A stretch of DNA of 64,000 nt from Sphingopyxis sp. Lineage in GTDB: Bacteria; Pseudomonadota; Alphaproteobacteria; Sphingomonadales; Sphingomonadaceae. A program made the position numbers and the translations under genes. Location: assembly GCA_013823985.1 (NCBI GenBank), contig PNNB01000036.1:1-64000 (forward strand), written 5' to 3'. The notes below the pieces were generated by a model that saw only the letters and a program-made list of their open reading frames with translations, was not told the DNA's origin and did not search any database. Shown here one piece after another: positions 54,939 to 63,551 of this stretch (positions within the stretch are counted from its first letter, which is position 1; every line of letters starts with the position of its first letter).

Positions 54939-56321
54939 TTGTTAGCAATCGCCGGATTCTCGATGGTCGCGCTGTTCATGGCGCTTATCATGACCAAGCG
55001 GCTGACTCCGGTGGTGGCTCTGGTGCTTGTTCCGATCGCGACTGCGCTTTTGCTGGGCATATCGCTTGAACAAATTGGCGCAATGGCACTGGAAGGAATC
55101 AAGACCCTCGCGCCAACTGGCGTGATGCTGATGTTTGCAATCCTGTATTTCGGTGTGATGATCGATGCAGGTCTGTTCGACCCGGTGGTGCGCCGTATCG
55201 TTCGCATCGTCGACGGCGATCCCATGAAGGTTGTTGTCGGCACCGCTGGACTCGCCGCGTTCATCTCGCTCGATGGCGATGGTTCGACCACCTACATGAT
55301 CACCGTTGCAGCGATGCTGCCGCTGTACCAGCGCTTGGGGATGAATGCGCTGAACCTGACCTGCGTCACCATGCTGGCAAGCGGTGTGATGAACCTGACG
55401 CCTTGGGGAGGACCCTTAGCCCGGGCGGCAAGCGCGTTGCACGTCGAGCCAAGCGATGTCTTTGTGCCGATGCTCCCTTCGATGGCCGCCGGGCTGCTTG
55501 GCGTCTTTGCTATCGCTTACCATCTGGGCCAGAAAGAACGGCAACGGCTGAAATTCGTCCCCGGTAAAAGTTCTACGGCCGCGGTCATAGCGGCAGCCCA
55601 GAACCAGAGTAACAGCTCAAAAAGCGGCATCGTTGACGATGGCCTGATGGAAGAAACCGCGCTGCTACCTGATCCGGATACTGCCCGCGCTTCGGCCCGT
55701 CCAAAGCTGCTGTGGGTGAATTTTTTGCTCACGCTCTGTTTGATGGCGGCGCTGATCGCACAGGCGGTACCTATGGCAGTTTTGTTCATTATCGGTTTTT
55801 CGGTTGCGCTGCTGATCAACTATCCGCGCATGGCCGACCAGCGCGAGCGGCTGGTTGCGCATGCGCCAAATGCTGTTGCAGTGGTGTCGATCATCTTCGC
55901 GGCCGGGATATTCACCGGCATATTGAACGGCACCGGGATGGTGACGGCGATGTCGAATTCGCTGGTTGCGACCATTCCCGATGCCCTTGGTCCCACAATG
56001 GCTCCTATCACGGCTGCAATCAGCCTCCCATTCACCTTTTTCATTTCCAACGACGCCTTTTACTTCGGCGTCCTCCCGATCCTGGCCGACGCCGGATCGC
56101 AGTTTGACGTAGCCAAGGTTGAGATGGCGCGTGCCTCTCTTGTTGGGCAACCTGTGCACTTGTTGAGCCCGCTGGTTCCCTCCACCTTCCTGCTGGTTGG
56201 ACTTGCAGGGGTGGAGATGGGCGACCATCAGCGTTTCACATTCAAATGGGCGGTGCTGATCTGCCTCATCCTCGGCGTTGTTGGTGCTGCTACCGGCGCG
56301 TTCAGCCTGGGGTATCTGTAG
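54939..56321 (+). CDS. CitMHS-family citrate/metal transporter
   Basis: A 460-residue inner-membrane protein with about 11-12 hydrophobic segments. It matches the CitMHS family of Mg/Ca-citrate:proton symporters, with repeated TPVVALVLVPIATALLLG, LDGDGSTTYMIT and LMASGVMNLTPWGGP-like blocks (the last reads LASGVMNLTPWGGP here). The substrate could be citrate or another tricarboxylate-metal complex. It starts with TTG at 54939, 6 nt after GGAGAG; the first in-frame ATG is further in. It probably belongs to the response-regulator operon. Confidence 0.88.
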   Translation: MLAIAGFSMVALFMALIMTKRLTPVVALVLVPIATALLLGISLEQIGAMALEGIKTLAPTGVMLMFAILYFGVMIDAGLFDPVVRRIVRIVDGDPMKVVVGTAGLAAFISLDGDGSTTYMITVAAMLPLYQRLGMNALNLTCVTMLASGVMNLTPWGGPLARAASALHVEPSDVFVPMLPSMAAGLLGVFAIAYHLGQKERQRLKFVPGKSSTAAVIAAAQNQSNSSKSGIVDDGLMEETALLPDPDTARASARPKLLWVNFLLTLCLMAALIAQAVPMAVLFIIGFSVALLINYPRMADQRERLVAHAPNAVAVVSIIFAAGIFTGILNGTGMVTAMSNSLVATIPDALGPTMAPITAAISLPFTFFISNDAFYFGVLPILADAGSQFDVAKVEMARASLVGQPVHLLSPLVPSTFLLVGLAGVEMGDHQRFTFKWAVLICLILGVVGAATGAFSLGYL

Positions 56322-56595
56322 CTTTAACGACCGTATAGATTTGCCGTAGCGATTGCCCGGTCCGGCTCAGGTTCGCGGATGGCCACTCAATCCTAATGGC
56401 ACCATTTTCCTTCCTCAATCCGACGGTTCATGCTGCCAATAGGGCGGAATGCCTGCTCCCGTTCCAAAGGCGAAGAAGGCGTATGAGTTAATCCAACCCT
56501 GAACGACGCCACCGCACTGGTTGTCTGCTCCGAAACGGGGCGGTGATGGGGTAACGTTATATTTTATAGGGCGTGGTTGGAAACCCCATGCCCTC
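56322..56595. other. Gap between CitMHS gene and TonB-receptor terminator
   Basis: About 270 bp of convergent intergenic sequence. No gene with credible start or protein features was seen, and no strong terminator for the CitMHS transcript. Confidence 0.5.
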
Positions 56596-56635
56596 AAAGC
56601 AAAAGGGCGACATCGCGATCTTCGCGACGTCGCCC
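56596..56635 (-). terminator. Intrinsic terminator of the TonB receptor at 56669
   Basis: On the minus strand GGGCGACGTCGCGA (from 56635) pairs with TCGCGATGTCGCCC (to 56605) around a 3-nt loop: a 14-bp stem with one G-U pair. TTTTGCTTT follows. It begins 34 bp after the receptor stop. Confidence 0.85.
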
Positions 56636-56668
56636 GACTTGCTCCCAAGCCTTAGGAGCTGGTGCGCG

Positions 56669-59218
56669 TTACTTGAAGGTCACGCGCAGCCCGATGGCAT
56701 AGGTCGCGCCATAACGCTCATAGGCATTCATCTCACCGGGCCGCGAGAAGGTGGCCACGAACGGGCGATCGTTGATGTTGGAAGCCTCGGCATAGATTTC
56801 ATACCGTTCGGCAAAGGTGTAGCTCGCGCTCAGGTCGATTTGCTTGTGCCCCTGCACAAAGCGGTCATCGTAGCCAAGGTTGTTGATGATATCGAGATAT
56901 TTGGACCGATAGGAAAGCGCGCCACGCAAGCTGAGCCCGTCTTTCTCATAACCGACCGCGATATTGGCGATATGGCGGGAAAGCTTGGGTAGAGCGATAC
57001 GCCGACCGGTACCGTCGCGCACCTTGCCGTTGATATTTGCATAGTTCGCCGAAACGAGCAGCCCATCGAGCGGGCTTGGCAGCATGTCGAACGTCTGCTG
57101 GATGTTGAATTCGAACCCGGTAATTTTAGCAGCCCCGCCATTTTCCGGCCGGATCGCCGAGCTGAAGGCGGTAAAGCCGGGCTCACCCGCAACATCACGA
57201 AAAACGATATAGTTGCTCACCTTTTTGTGGAAGAATCCGGCGGAAATGACATTGGACGAGCTTGGATAATATTCGGCGATCAGGTCGAAATTCCATGAAC
57301 GATAGGGATCAAGCTCGGGATTGCCGATGGATGCCTCATCATCATCGACGGCGAAGCGAATTCCCGACGCATCGGGAAGCGGTCGTGAGATTGATCGGGA
57401 TATCGCGCCGCGCAGAACAAACTTGTCCATCGGCTCAAGTTTCACGCCCAGGCTAGGCAGCCAATCTGTGTAGCGTTTTGAAGCAGATATCGGCGTGATA
57501 CTGACAGCCGGCACAGTTTCGACACGAAAGCCGGAGGTATCGAACTTCGTGTGCTCAACCCGGACGCCGCCAGTGATGGTGGCGATACCAGTTTCAACCT
57601 GCCCCATGACATATCCGGCAAATACATCCTCCGACGACTTGTAATCGCCCCCGCTTGAATCGAGCGGGTTGACGACGAAAGATGCGCGGCGCTGATCGAC
57701 AAAGGTGCGAACCGCGCGTGGATCGACCGCTGGGCCGAAATTGGAGAGCGAGTAATCTACGCTGCCCAGAAAACTGCTCATCAAAGTTCCCGCCGGGATC
57801 GCGCCCCCCAGAAGTTCGCTCTGGTTCAAATCATCTGTCCGGTCGCGCAGGCGCACCCGGGCACCAGTCTTCAGATAGCCCGATGCCAGATCATATTTGA
57901 AATCGATCCGGCCGCTCCATTCCTTGTCTCGAACCGTGTTGTCCGAAAGGTCGATCTGGGTCAGTGGGAACAAGGTTGGGTCCGTAATTGCCGCTTGCGA
58001 TGCAGCATTGGTTCCGCGGACCTGCAATATGCGTGGATTGGAATAGTCAATTTCAAACCCGAAGCCTGGAACGAGAGCAGGCCGGAATTCGCGACGGAAT
58101 GTGGCATCGATACGATTGAGCTCGTCTTCCTCCGCGCTCGAATAGCCGCCGACAATATTGAGCGTCCAGTTATCACCATCGATTTCCGCCCCTGTCTGCA
58201 GCGCGAATATGCGTTGCTTCTGGGTGCGATCCTTTACGTCGCGGTCGATCCGAACACGGTCCGCAAAAAGTGCCGACGTCGCAGTTGTCGAGGCGGGAGC
58301 AACGCGGGTCAGATATTCGTTGCGGTTGCGATATTCGAGATCATTATAGTCGCTGTATAGGCTGCGTATGAAGAGCCTTGCATTGTCGCTGGGTTTGAAA
58401 TCCAGGTTCAGCGCACCGCCAATACGGCGGCGGGAAATCACATATTCGCGCTGTTCGGGCTCGATCGGATAGCGCGAATTGGTCGCCGCCGCCCAACCGA
58501 CATCGACTTCGTTGTTTTCGCTACCGAAACTGCGATCAAAATAGCTGATCGCGGCGGCGATACCGAAACGATCTCCGCCGAAACGGGTCGATCCGGCAGC
58601 GGAAAATCGAAGGCTCCACTTACCCTGCAGTTCATTGTAGCTGCCTTCGCCGCGCGCCGTAAACCAACCGTCAGCACGGTTGAAAGCACTGGCAGTTTCG
58701 ATTTCAACGACACCGCCTACGGCATCGCCATCGAGATCAGGGCGGAAGGTCTTGTGAACGACCAGGCTTGAAAGCAATTCCGACGGGATCGTATCGAGTG
58801 CAACCGAACGGCCACCTTCGCGCTGCGGCGAAGGTACCGAAAGCCCGTTGATCGTCGTCGCATTCAAATTCGCATCTAGACCGCGCAGAACGATAAAGCG
58901 TCCTTCACCCTGATCGTTCTCAACAGAAATGCCGGGCAGGCGCCTGGTTGCCTCGGCGACATTCTGGTCGGGCAACGCGCCCACATCGTCAGCAGACAGC
59001 GCCGATACGATAAAGTCTGAATCGCGCTGCCTGTTCACCGCATCTTCCAAAGAGCGGCGTTGACCGCTCACCACGATTTCATCGGCTTCTTCCGGTTCGC
59101 CTTGTGCGGCGGCATCCTGAGCCCAAGCTGCGCTGGAAAACGGGATAACGGCAAAGGTTGCCGCCGTCGCTGCCGAACACAGCAAACGAACGACGGACGA
59201 AGTTGAAAACTGGCTCAT
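56669..59218 (-). CDS. TonB-dependent receptor beside PhoD phosphatase
   Basis: An 849-residue receptor with a signal peptide (cleavage near AAWAQD), TonB box EADEIVVSGQRRSLEDAVNRQ-like region, and a plug of the subgroup with DQNVAEATRRLPGISVENDQ and FIVLRGLDANLNATTINGL. The barrel closes with YAIGLRVTFK. This subgroup differs from the EVLRGPQGT type of the receptors at 12609 and 32774. It is divergent from a PhoD phosphatase gene, which suggests import of a phosphate ester or a related compound; the substrate is unproven. It ends at a strong terminator. Confidence 0.9.
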   Translation of the reverse strand: MSQFSTSSVVRLLCSAATAATFAVIPFSSAAWAQDAAAQGEPEEADEIVVSGQRRSLEDAVNRQRDSDFIVSALSADDVGALPDQNVAEATRRLPGISVENDQGEGRFIVLRGLDANLNATTINGLSVPSPQREGGRSVALDTIPSELLSSLVVHKTFRPDLDGDAVGGVVEIETASAFNRADGWFTARGEGSYNELQGKWSLRFSAAGSTRFGGDRFGIAAAISYFDRSFGSENNEVDVGWAAATNSRYPIEPEQREYVISRRRIGGALNLDFKPSDNARLFIRSLYSDYNDLEYRNRNEYLTRVAPASTTATSALFADRVRIDRDVKDRTQKQRIFALQTGAEIDGDNWTLNIVGGYSSAEEDELNRIDATFRREFRPALVPGFGFEIDYSNPRILQVRGTNAASQAAITDPTLFPLTQIDLSDNTVRDKEWSGRIDFKYDLASGYLKTGARVRLRDRTDDLNQSELLGGAIPAGTLMSSFLGSVDYSLSNFGPAVDPRAVRTFVDQRRASFVVNPLDSSGGDYKSSEDVFAGYVMGQVETGIATITGGVRVEHTKFDTSGFRVETVPAVSITPISASKRYTDWLPSLGVKLEPMDKFVLRGAISRSISRPLPDASGIRFAVDDDEASIGNPELDPYRSWNFDLIAEYYPSSSNVISAGFFHKKVSNYIVFRDVAGEPGFTAFSSAIRPENGGAAKITGFEFNIQQTFDMLPSPLDGLLVSANYANINGKVRDGTGRRIALPKLSRHIANIAVGYEKDGLSLRGALSYRSKYLDIINNLGYDDRFVQGHKQIDLSASYTFAERYEIYAEASNINDRPFVATFSRPGEMNAYERYGATYAIGLRVTFK

Positions 59219-59463
59219 AGCACCTCCCCAAATTTTTCTTCACGCGCGGCCGGTTTCCAACCGGATTCCCGGAACGCGCTTCTACCAACAAAAGGGTCTT
59301 CGCCCTTCTTTATGCAAATTTCATTTAGCGCGGCTTCCTGTCACCAGCCTTTCACAATCACGAGCGGGGTGATGTTATAGTGCGACAGCTATTTGACAGA
59401 AAACATGGCTATCGTGTCGCTGTGGCTCAAAGCGATAAGAAGCCAATGCATTGAGGAAACATC

Positions 59464-60903
59464 ATGTATTTTTTGAACCGCCGCGCATTTGCAAGCATTG
59501 TGGCCAGCGCTGTTGCATGGCCGCCCTTTGCCGCGCTTGCCAAGCCAAGCACGACCGGCACTTACCGCTTGATGCACGGACCAATGCTCGGCGCGCCCGG
59601 ACCCAATGAAATGACAATCTGGCTGCGGGCAAGCGCCCCGGTTCCGGTCACTATTGAATATGGAACCGATCCCGAACTGCGCAATGCTAGCCGTTCCGTG
59701 CCTGTACTTCCGCGAGCACAGAATGAGTTTGTGGTAAAGCCGCGCTTGGGCGGCCTGCTGCCCGGCACACGATATTACTACAGGGTCTTGCTGGCTGGCG
59801 CGCCCGATCGCTATCTGGAACCGCGCTCACCCTTTAGTTTTACAACCGCACCCGAGTCTGGCGCCAAGGGCAAATACCGCATCGCATTTGGTAGCTGCGC
59901 GCGTATTCAACAACATTCTGAGCAGCCGATCTGGAACGCGGTTGAGCGTTGGTCGCCCGACCTATTCCTCTGGCTAGGGGACAATGTCTATATCGATACG
60001 CTCGAACCGTCGATCATGGCCGACATGTATAAGTGGCAGCGCAGCGTGCCGGAGCTCCAGCCGCTGATCCGCTCGGTGCCGCAACTCGCCATCTGGGACG
60101 ATCATGACTATGCTTTGAACGACAGCGACCGCACCAACCCGGTTAAGGTCGAGGCGCTCGATGCCTTCTCCCGCTATTGGGCGAACCCTTCCTATGGCCT
60201 GCCAGATGCGCCCGGCGTGTTCTTCAAACAGTCATATGGCGATGTCGACATCTTCATGCTCGACGGCCGCTGGAATCGCGACCCGGTGGACCAGTCGGAT
60301 GGACCTACGAAGTCGCTGCTTGGACCGGCACAGCTGGGATGGCTGAGGGACGCGCTTAAAACCAGCCGAGCGACCTTCAAGCTGATTGCGAACGGAAGCA
60401 GCTGGACAACAGCCAAAGGGCCAAATGGGGACGCCTGGTCGGCTTATCTCCACGAACGCAATGGACTGTTCGATTTTATTGCCAGCGAACGAATTGAAGG
60501 TGTGATCTTACTATCCGGCGATGCGCATGTGGGCGAACTCAACGCAATTCCGTGGTCGGAACGAAACGGCTATGATTTGTACGAACTGGTATCCTCACCG
60601 CTGGCGCAAGACAGCCGGACCGACTGGCTCGACTATCGCCCAGAGCGGCGCATCCGCCAAGTCTTCGTTGGCGGTAACAATTTCGGCGCGATTGAGTTCG
60701 ACACGACAAGAAGCCCGGCGACGATTTCTCTCAATTTGGTCGGAGCCCGCAGCAATCGCATTTGGGCGTCGTTGGAACTGAACAGCGATGATCTCCGGCC
60801 TGGCGTGCGGTCATGGGACAAAAAAATCGACGCGCTGTCGCGCCAAAGGTTGGAAGCCCAGCATGATAGCAGCGACTATTACGCTCCTAATAACAATCTC
60901 TAG
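59464..60903 (+). CDS. PhoD-type alkaline phosphatase/phosphodiesterase
   Basis: A 479-residue exported metallophosphatase. The start MYFLNRRAFASIVASAVAWP has a twin-arginine motif (NRRAFA), as expected for PhoD export. An N-terminal Fn3-like domain (30-130) precedes the catalytic domain, with FGSCAR (142-147), GDNVY (172-176), WDDHDY (211-216) and GDAHVGEL. The enzyme uses Fe/Ca and releases phosphate from mono- or diesters outside the inner membrane. It is divergent from the TonB receptor across 245 bp. Confidence 0.92.
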   Translation: MYFLNRRAFASIVASAVAWPPFAALAKPSTTGTYRLMHGPMLGAPGPNEMTIWLRASAPVPVTIEYGTDPELRNASRSVPVLPRAQNEFVVKPRLGGLLPGTRYYYRVLLAGAPDRYLEPRSPFSFTTAPESGAKGKYRIAFGSCARIQQHSEQPIWNAVERWSPDLFLWLGDNVYIDTLEPSIMADMYKWQRSVPELQPLIRSVPQLAIWDDHDYALNDSDRTNPVKVEALDAFSRYWANPSYGLPDAPGVFFKQSYGDVDIFMLDGRWNRDPVDQSDGPTKSLLGPAQLGWLRDALKTSRATFKLIANGSSWTTAKGPNGDAWSAYLHERNGLFDFIASERIEGVILLSGDAHVGELNAIPWSERNGYDLYELVSSPLAQDSRTDWLDYRPERRIRQVFVGGNNFGAIEFDTTRSPATISLNLVGARSNRIWASLELNSDDLRPGVRSWDKKIDALSRQRLEAQHDSSDYYAPNNNL

Positions 60904-60921
60904 TAGCTTGAGCGCAATAGA

Positions 60922-61221
60922 ATGAACTCTCTTCGCGCCCGCTTTCCAAAAGCACCCGAAGAAATTTCAGTCGCAACAGCGACGTTCCGAGAAAACTACG
61001 AGTTGGCCACCTTGGCTATAGACGAACTCGAAAATGGCTTCGACTTTATAAGAGGTCCGCTGGCCAATTTCCAAGCTGCTGCCGACGCTCATGCTCGGCA
61101 TGTCGCGCAGTCGACATCGCGTCTCCGAAAAGTTCAAACGCGTCCAAACCGAAAGGTTGCTCTGACGACGGGTTCCCGCCTACTGGCATCAGAGCTGCTT
61201 AGAATATTCAATGACGATTGA
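60922..61221 (+). CDS. Hypothetical protein before the LysR gene
   Basis: A 99-residue basic protein of unknown family. It has a helical N-terminal half (ISVATATFRENYELATLAID) and a basic tail ending in SELLRIFNDD. No known motif. It overlaps the LysR start by 11 bp, which favours a real, coupled gene, but there is no clear ribosome-binding site before its ATG. Confidence 0.45.
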   Translation: MNSLRARFPKAPEEISVATATFRENYELATLAIDELENGFDFIRGPLANFQAAADAHARHVAQSTSRLRKVQTRPNRKVALTTGSRLLASELLRIFNDD

Positions 61222-62119
61222 CATCCGCCATCTCAGGGCTGCTGTCATTACGGCCGGAACCCAAAGCTTCTCACGTGCGGCAAAGCTGCTCCACGTCAAA
61301 CAGTCCGCGTTAAGCAGAAGAGTTCAGGCGCTCGAACAGATGCTAGGCGTTCAACTGTTCGAGCGCACCAAGCGCGGAACATTCGCAACCGAGAACGGCA
61401 AGGCCTTCCTGACGGTCGCGGCGCGCATCCTCACCGATGTCGACAATCTTCTGACGACGGCCAAGAACGTCAGCTACGGTGAGCAAGGCCGTTTCGCGAT
61501 CGGGTTTAGCTCTTCGCTGATGACCGGCAATCTGAGGTTCGCGATCGGCGATTATATGTCGCGCTATCCCGATGTGCAGTTCGACGGGATCGAAGGTGGC
61601 ACCGAAAAACTGTTCACGGGGCTTCAAGCCCATAGTGTCGATGCGGCGATTACGCCGATGGCGTTAAGCGAGCCCGGAATCGACAGACGCAGCCTTTGGA
61701 CCGAGCGGTTGATGATCGTGGTTCCGGACACGCACCCGCTTGTCGAAGCCGATGCCATTCATTGGACCGATTTGCGCAGCGAAGTTTTCGTATTGCCGAC
61801 CGACGGTATCGGCCCGGTGATCGCAAACCTCCTGACCTCAAAACTCGGCACGCATGGCTACCGCGCCAATATCATTCTCCAGGACACCAGCATCGAGAGC
61901 GTGATCAGCACCGTGACGATCGGGCGCTACATCACCCTGACCAGCGAGGCGTCGAATGGGGTTATCTGGCCCGGTCTCAAATTCCTCGAAATCGCCGACA
62001 ATGGCGGTGCCGCCCGGCTCGATTTCGCACTCTACTGGCGGCGCGACAATGAAAATCCGGCGCTCAAGAAATTCCTCAAGATGCTCCAGGAGCGTTACCC
62101 GGTGCTTCAGGGCGAGTGA
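61211..62119 (+). CDS. LysR-family regulator of the conjugative element
   Basis: A 302-residue LysR protein. N-terminal helix-turn-helix: IRHLRAAVITAGTQSFSRAA, then KLLHVKQSALSRRVQALEQ. The C-terminal effector domain begins near QGRFAIGFSSSL. LysR regulators of this kind are usual beside trb operons of Tn4371-type elements (traR), where they control transfer or metabolic cargo. It converges on the DUF2274 gene and overlaps it by 13 bp. Confidence 0.9.
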   Translation: MTIDIRHLRAAVITAGTQSFSRAAKLLHVKQSALSRRVQALEQMLGVQLFERTKRGTFATENGKAFLTVAARILTDVDNLLTTAKNVSYGEQGRFAIGFSSSLMTGNLRFAIGDYMSRYPDVQFDGIEGGTEKLFTGLQAHSVDAAITPMALSEPGIDRRSLWTERLMIVVPDTHPLVEADAIHWTDLRSEVFVLPTDGIGPVIANLLTSKLGTHGYRANIILQDTSIESVISTVTIGRYITLTSEASNGVIWPGLKFLEIADNGGAARLDFALYWRRDNENPALKKFLKMLQERYPVLQGE

Positions 62120-62334
62120 TTGCTTTTGCGTGACTTGGCGAAGCTCCGGTCGGTCGCAATGAACCGCTCAATCATGGCCGGGATCAGCCGCTCGGGTGCT
62201 GGCGCGCCCTTAGCTTCGCCGCCGCCCATCGCGACGGCATAAGCCGCAAGGTCGCGGTGCAGTCGGGCATTGAGTTCGATGGTCAGCCTGACCGGCTTCT
62301 CGTCGGCAAGGTCGGTGAGCTTCAACCGGGTCAT
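62107..62334 (-). CDS. DUF2274 protein of the trb operon
   Basis: A 75-residue protein, MTRLKLTDLADEKPVRLTIE with LNARLHRDLAAYAVAMGG, fitting the DUF2274 family found directly after trbI in conjugative elements of this kind. The ribbon-helix-helix-like start suggests DNA binding, but this is unproven. It overlaps trbI by 4 bp (ATGA). Confidence 0.85.
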   Translation of the reverse strand: MTRLKLTDLADEKPVRLTIELNARLHRDLAAYAVAMGGGEAKGAPAPERLIPAMIERFIATDRSFAKSRKSNHSP

Positions 62335-63551
62335 CGTGCTGCTCCTTCTGGCGCGAGGATCAGATCGCGCGTGACGATGACCCGCACCGGGAAGCCCGGC
62401 CGGATCGTCAGCGTCGGCGGAATGTTGAGCTGGCGCCGCACGATTTCCTGACCGGCCTGATTGATGCTGTCCTGCGTCCCGGTACGCAGCGCGCGGACCA
62501 GCGTATCATCGCTTCCCGATCCGAGCTCGGTTCCCACTCCCAGCACGGTCGAGATCAGCGCGGCCTTGGCGAGACTTCCCCAGTGGAAGTTCACGCTGTC
62601 CTGCAAACCGGCAAAGCCGCGCCCATCGGACCCGGGCTGTCGGTCGAGCTGGATCGAGTGGCCATCTGGCAGGATCAGCCGGGTCCAGGCGAGCAAGACG
62701 CGCGACTGCCCGGCACTGACCTCGGCGTCATAGTCGCCGATCAGCCGCGCGCCTTGCGGGATCAGCAGGATGCGCCCCGTGGGGCTATCATAGACATTCT
62801 GCGTGACTTGCGCAGTGATCTGGCCGGGCAGGTCCGAGCGGATGCCAGTGATCAGCGCCGCCGGAATGATGCTGCCTGCCTGGAGGATATGCGGGTCGGG
62901 GGGCGGAGCGAGCCGGTCAGATGCCAAGGTGCGGCGGTCGCCAGCGCGGTCGAGGAACACCTGTTTCGGCGAAACCCGCGCCGCTGGTTCGGCCCGTGCC
63001 GCCGCAACAGAAGCTATGCCGGCAGACGGTTCGCCGCCAGCTGATCCGGGGGAGCCACCGGCACCGGCCAGGAACAACCGGCTGGTTCGAGCAGCATCGC
63101 GTTCCTGCGCCGCAAGCTGGCGCGCTTGCATTGCGGCGCTTTGCTCTGGCTTCAGGCCGGGTTGTCCGGACGGTGGCGATCCGACTGGCGGCAATGCGGC
63201 GACTCCGCCATTCTGTTGCGCGTCGAGGATCGGCTTGCCGAGGTCGCCGGGAAGCGGCGGACCCAATTTCGGCACATCGCCATAGTCCTTGGGCGCGCCA
63301 GCGAGCGCGTCGGCGGTAGTCTTGCCGTCGGCGACCAGCAATTCGGCAGGAGCTTCGCGGCCCTTGTCGTAGAGCGCATAGCCAAAAGCTCCGCCAATCG
63401 CCGCCAAGGTGACGGCGCTGGCAATGCCGACGGTCTTGCGCGAAAGGCGCATCACGGTCGGAAGCGGCGGGCGCAGCCGCAAGTCGGGCGGCGAAGCCTT
63501 TGGCGCAGGCGTGGCCGCTGCGGTCGGCGCGGCTTCGGATTCTTCGGTCAT
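62331..63551 (-). CDS. trbI: Conjugative transfer protein TrbI (VirB10-like)
   Basis: A 406-residue component of the mating-pair apparatus that links inner and outer membranes. A membrane segment lies at about 38-60 (RKTVGIASAVTLAAIGGAFG). A Pro/Gly/Ala-rich periplasmic linker follows, then the VirB10-type domain from about 225, with GSIIPAALITGIRSDLPGQI, YDSPTGRILLIPQGARLIGD and FAGLQDSVNFHWGSLAKAAL. It is complete, overlaps trbG by 4 bp and is the second to last gene of the operon. Confidence 0.94.
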   Translation of the reverse strand: MTEESEAAPTAAATPAPKASPPDLRLRPPLPTVMRLSRKTVGIASAVTLAAIGGAFGYALYDKGREAPAELLVADGKTTADALAGAPKDYGDVPKLGPPLPGDLGKPILDAQQNGGVAALPPVGSPPSGQPGLKPEQSAAMQARQLAAQERDAARTSRLFLAGAGGSPGSAGGEPSAGIASVAAARAEPAARVSPKQVFLDRAGDRRTLASDRLAPPPDPHILQAGSIIPAALITGIRSDLPGQITAQVTQNVYDSPTGRILLIPQGARLIGDYDAEVSAGQSRVLLAWTRLILPDGHSIQLDRQPGSDGRGFAGLQDSVNFHWGSLAKAALISTVLGVGTELGSGSDDTLVRALRTGTQDSINQAGQEIVRRQLNIPPTLTIRPGFPVRVIVTRDLILAPEGAAR

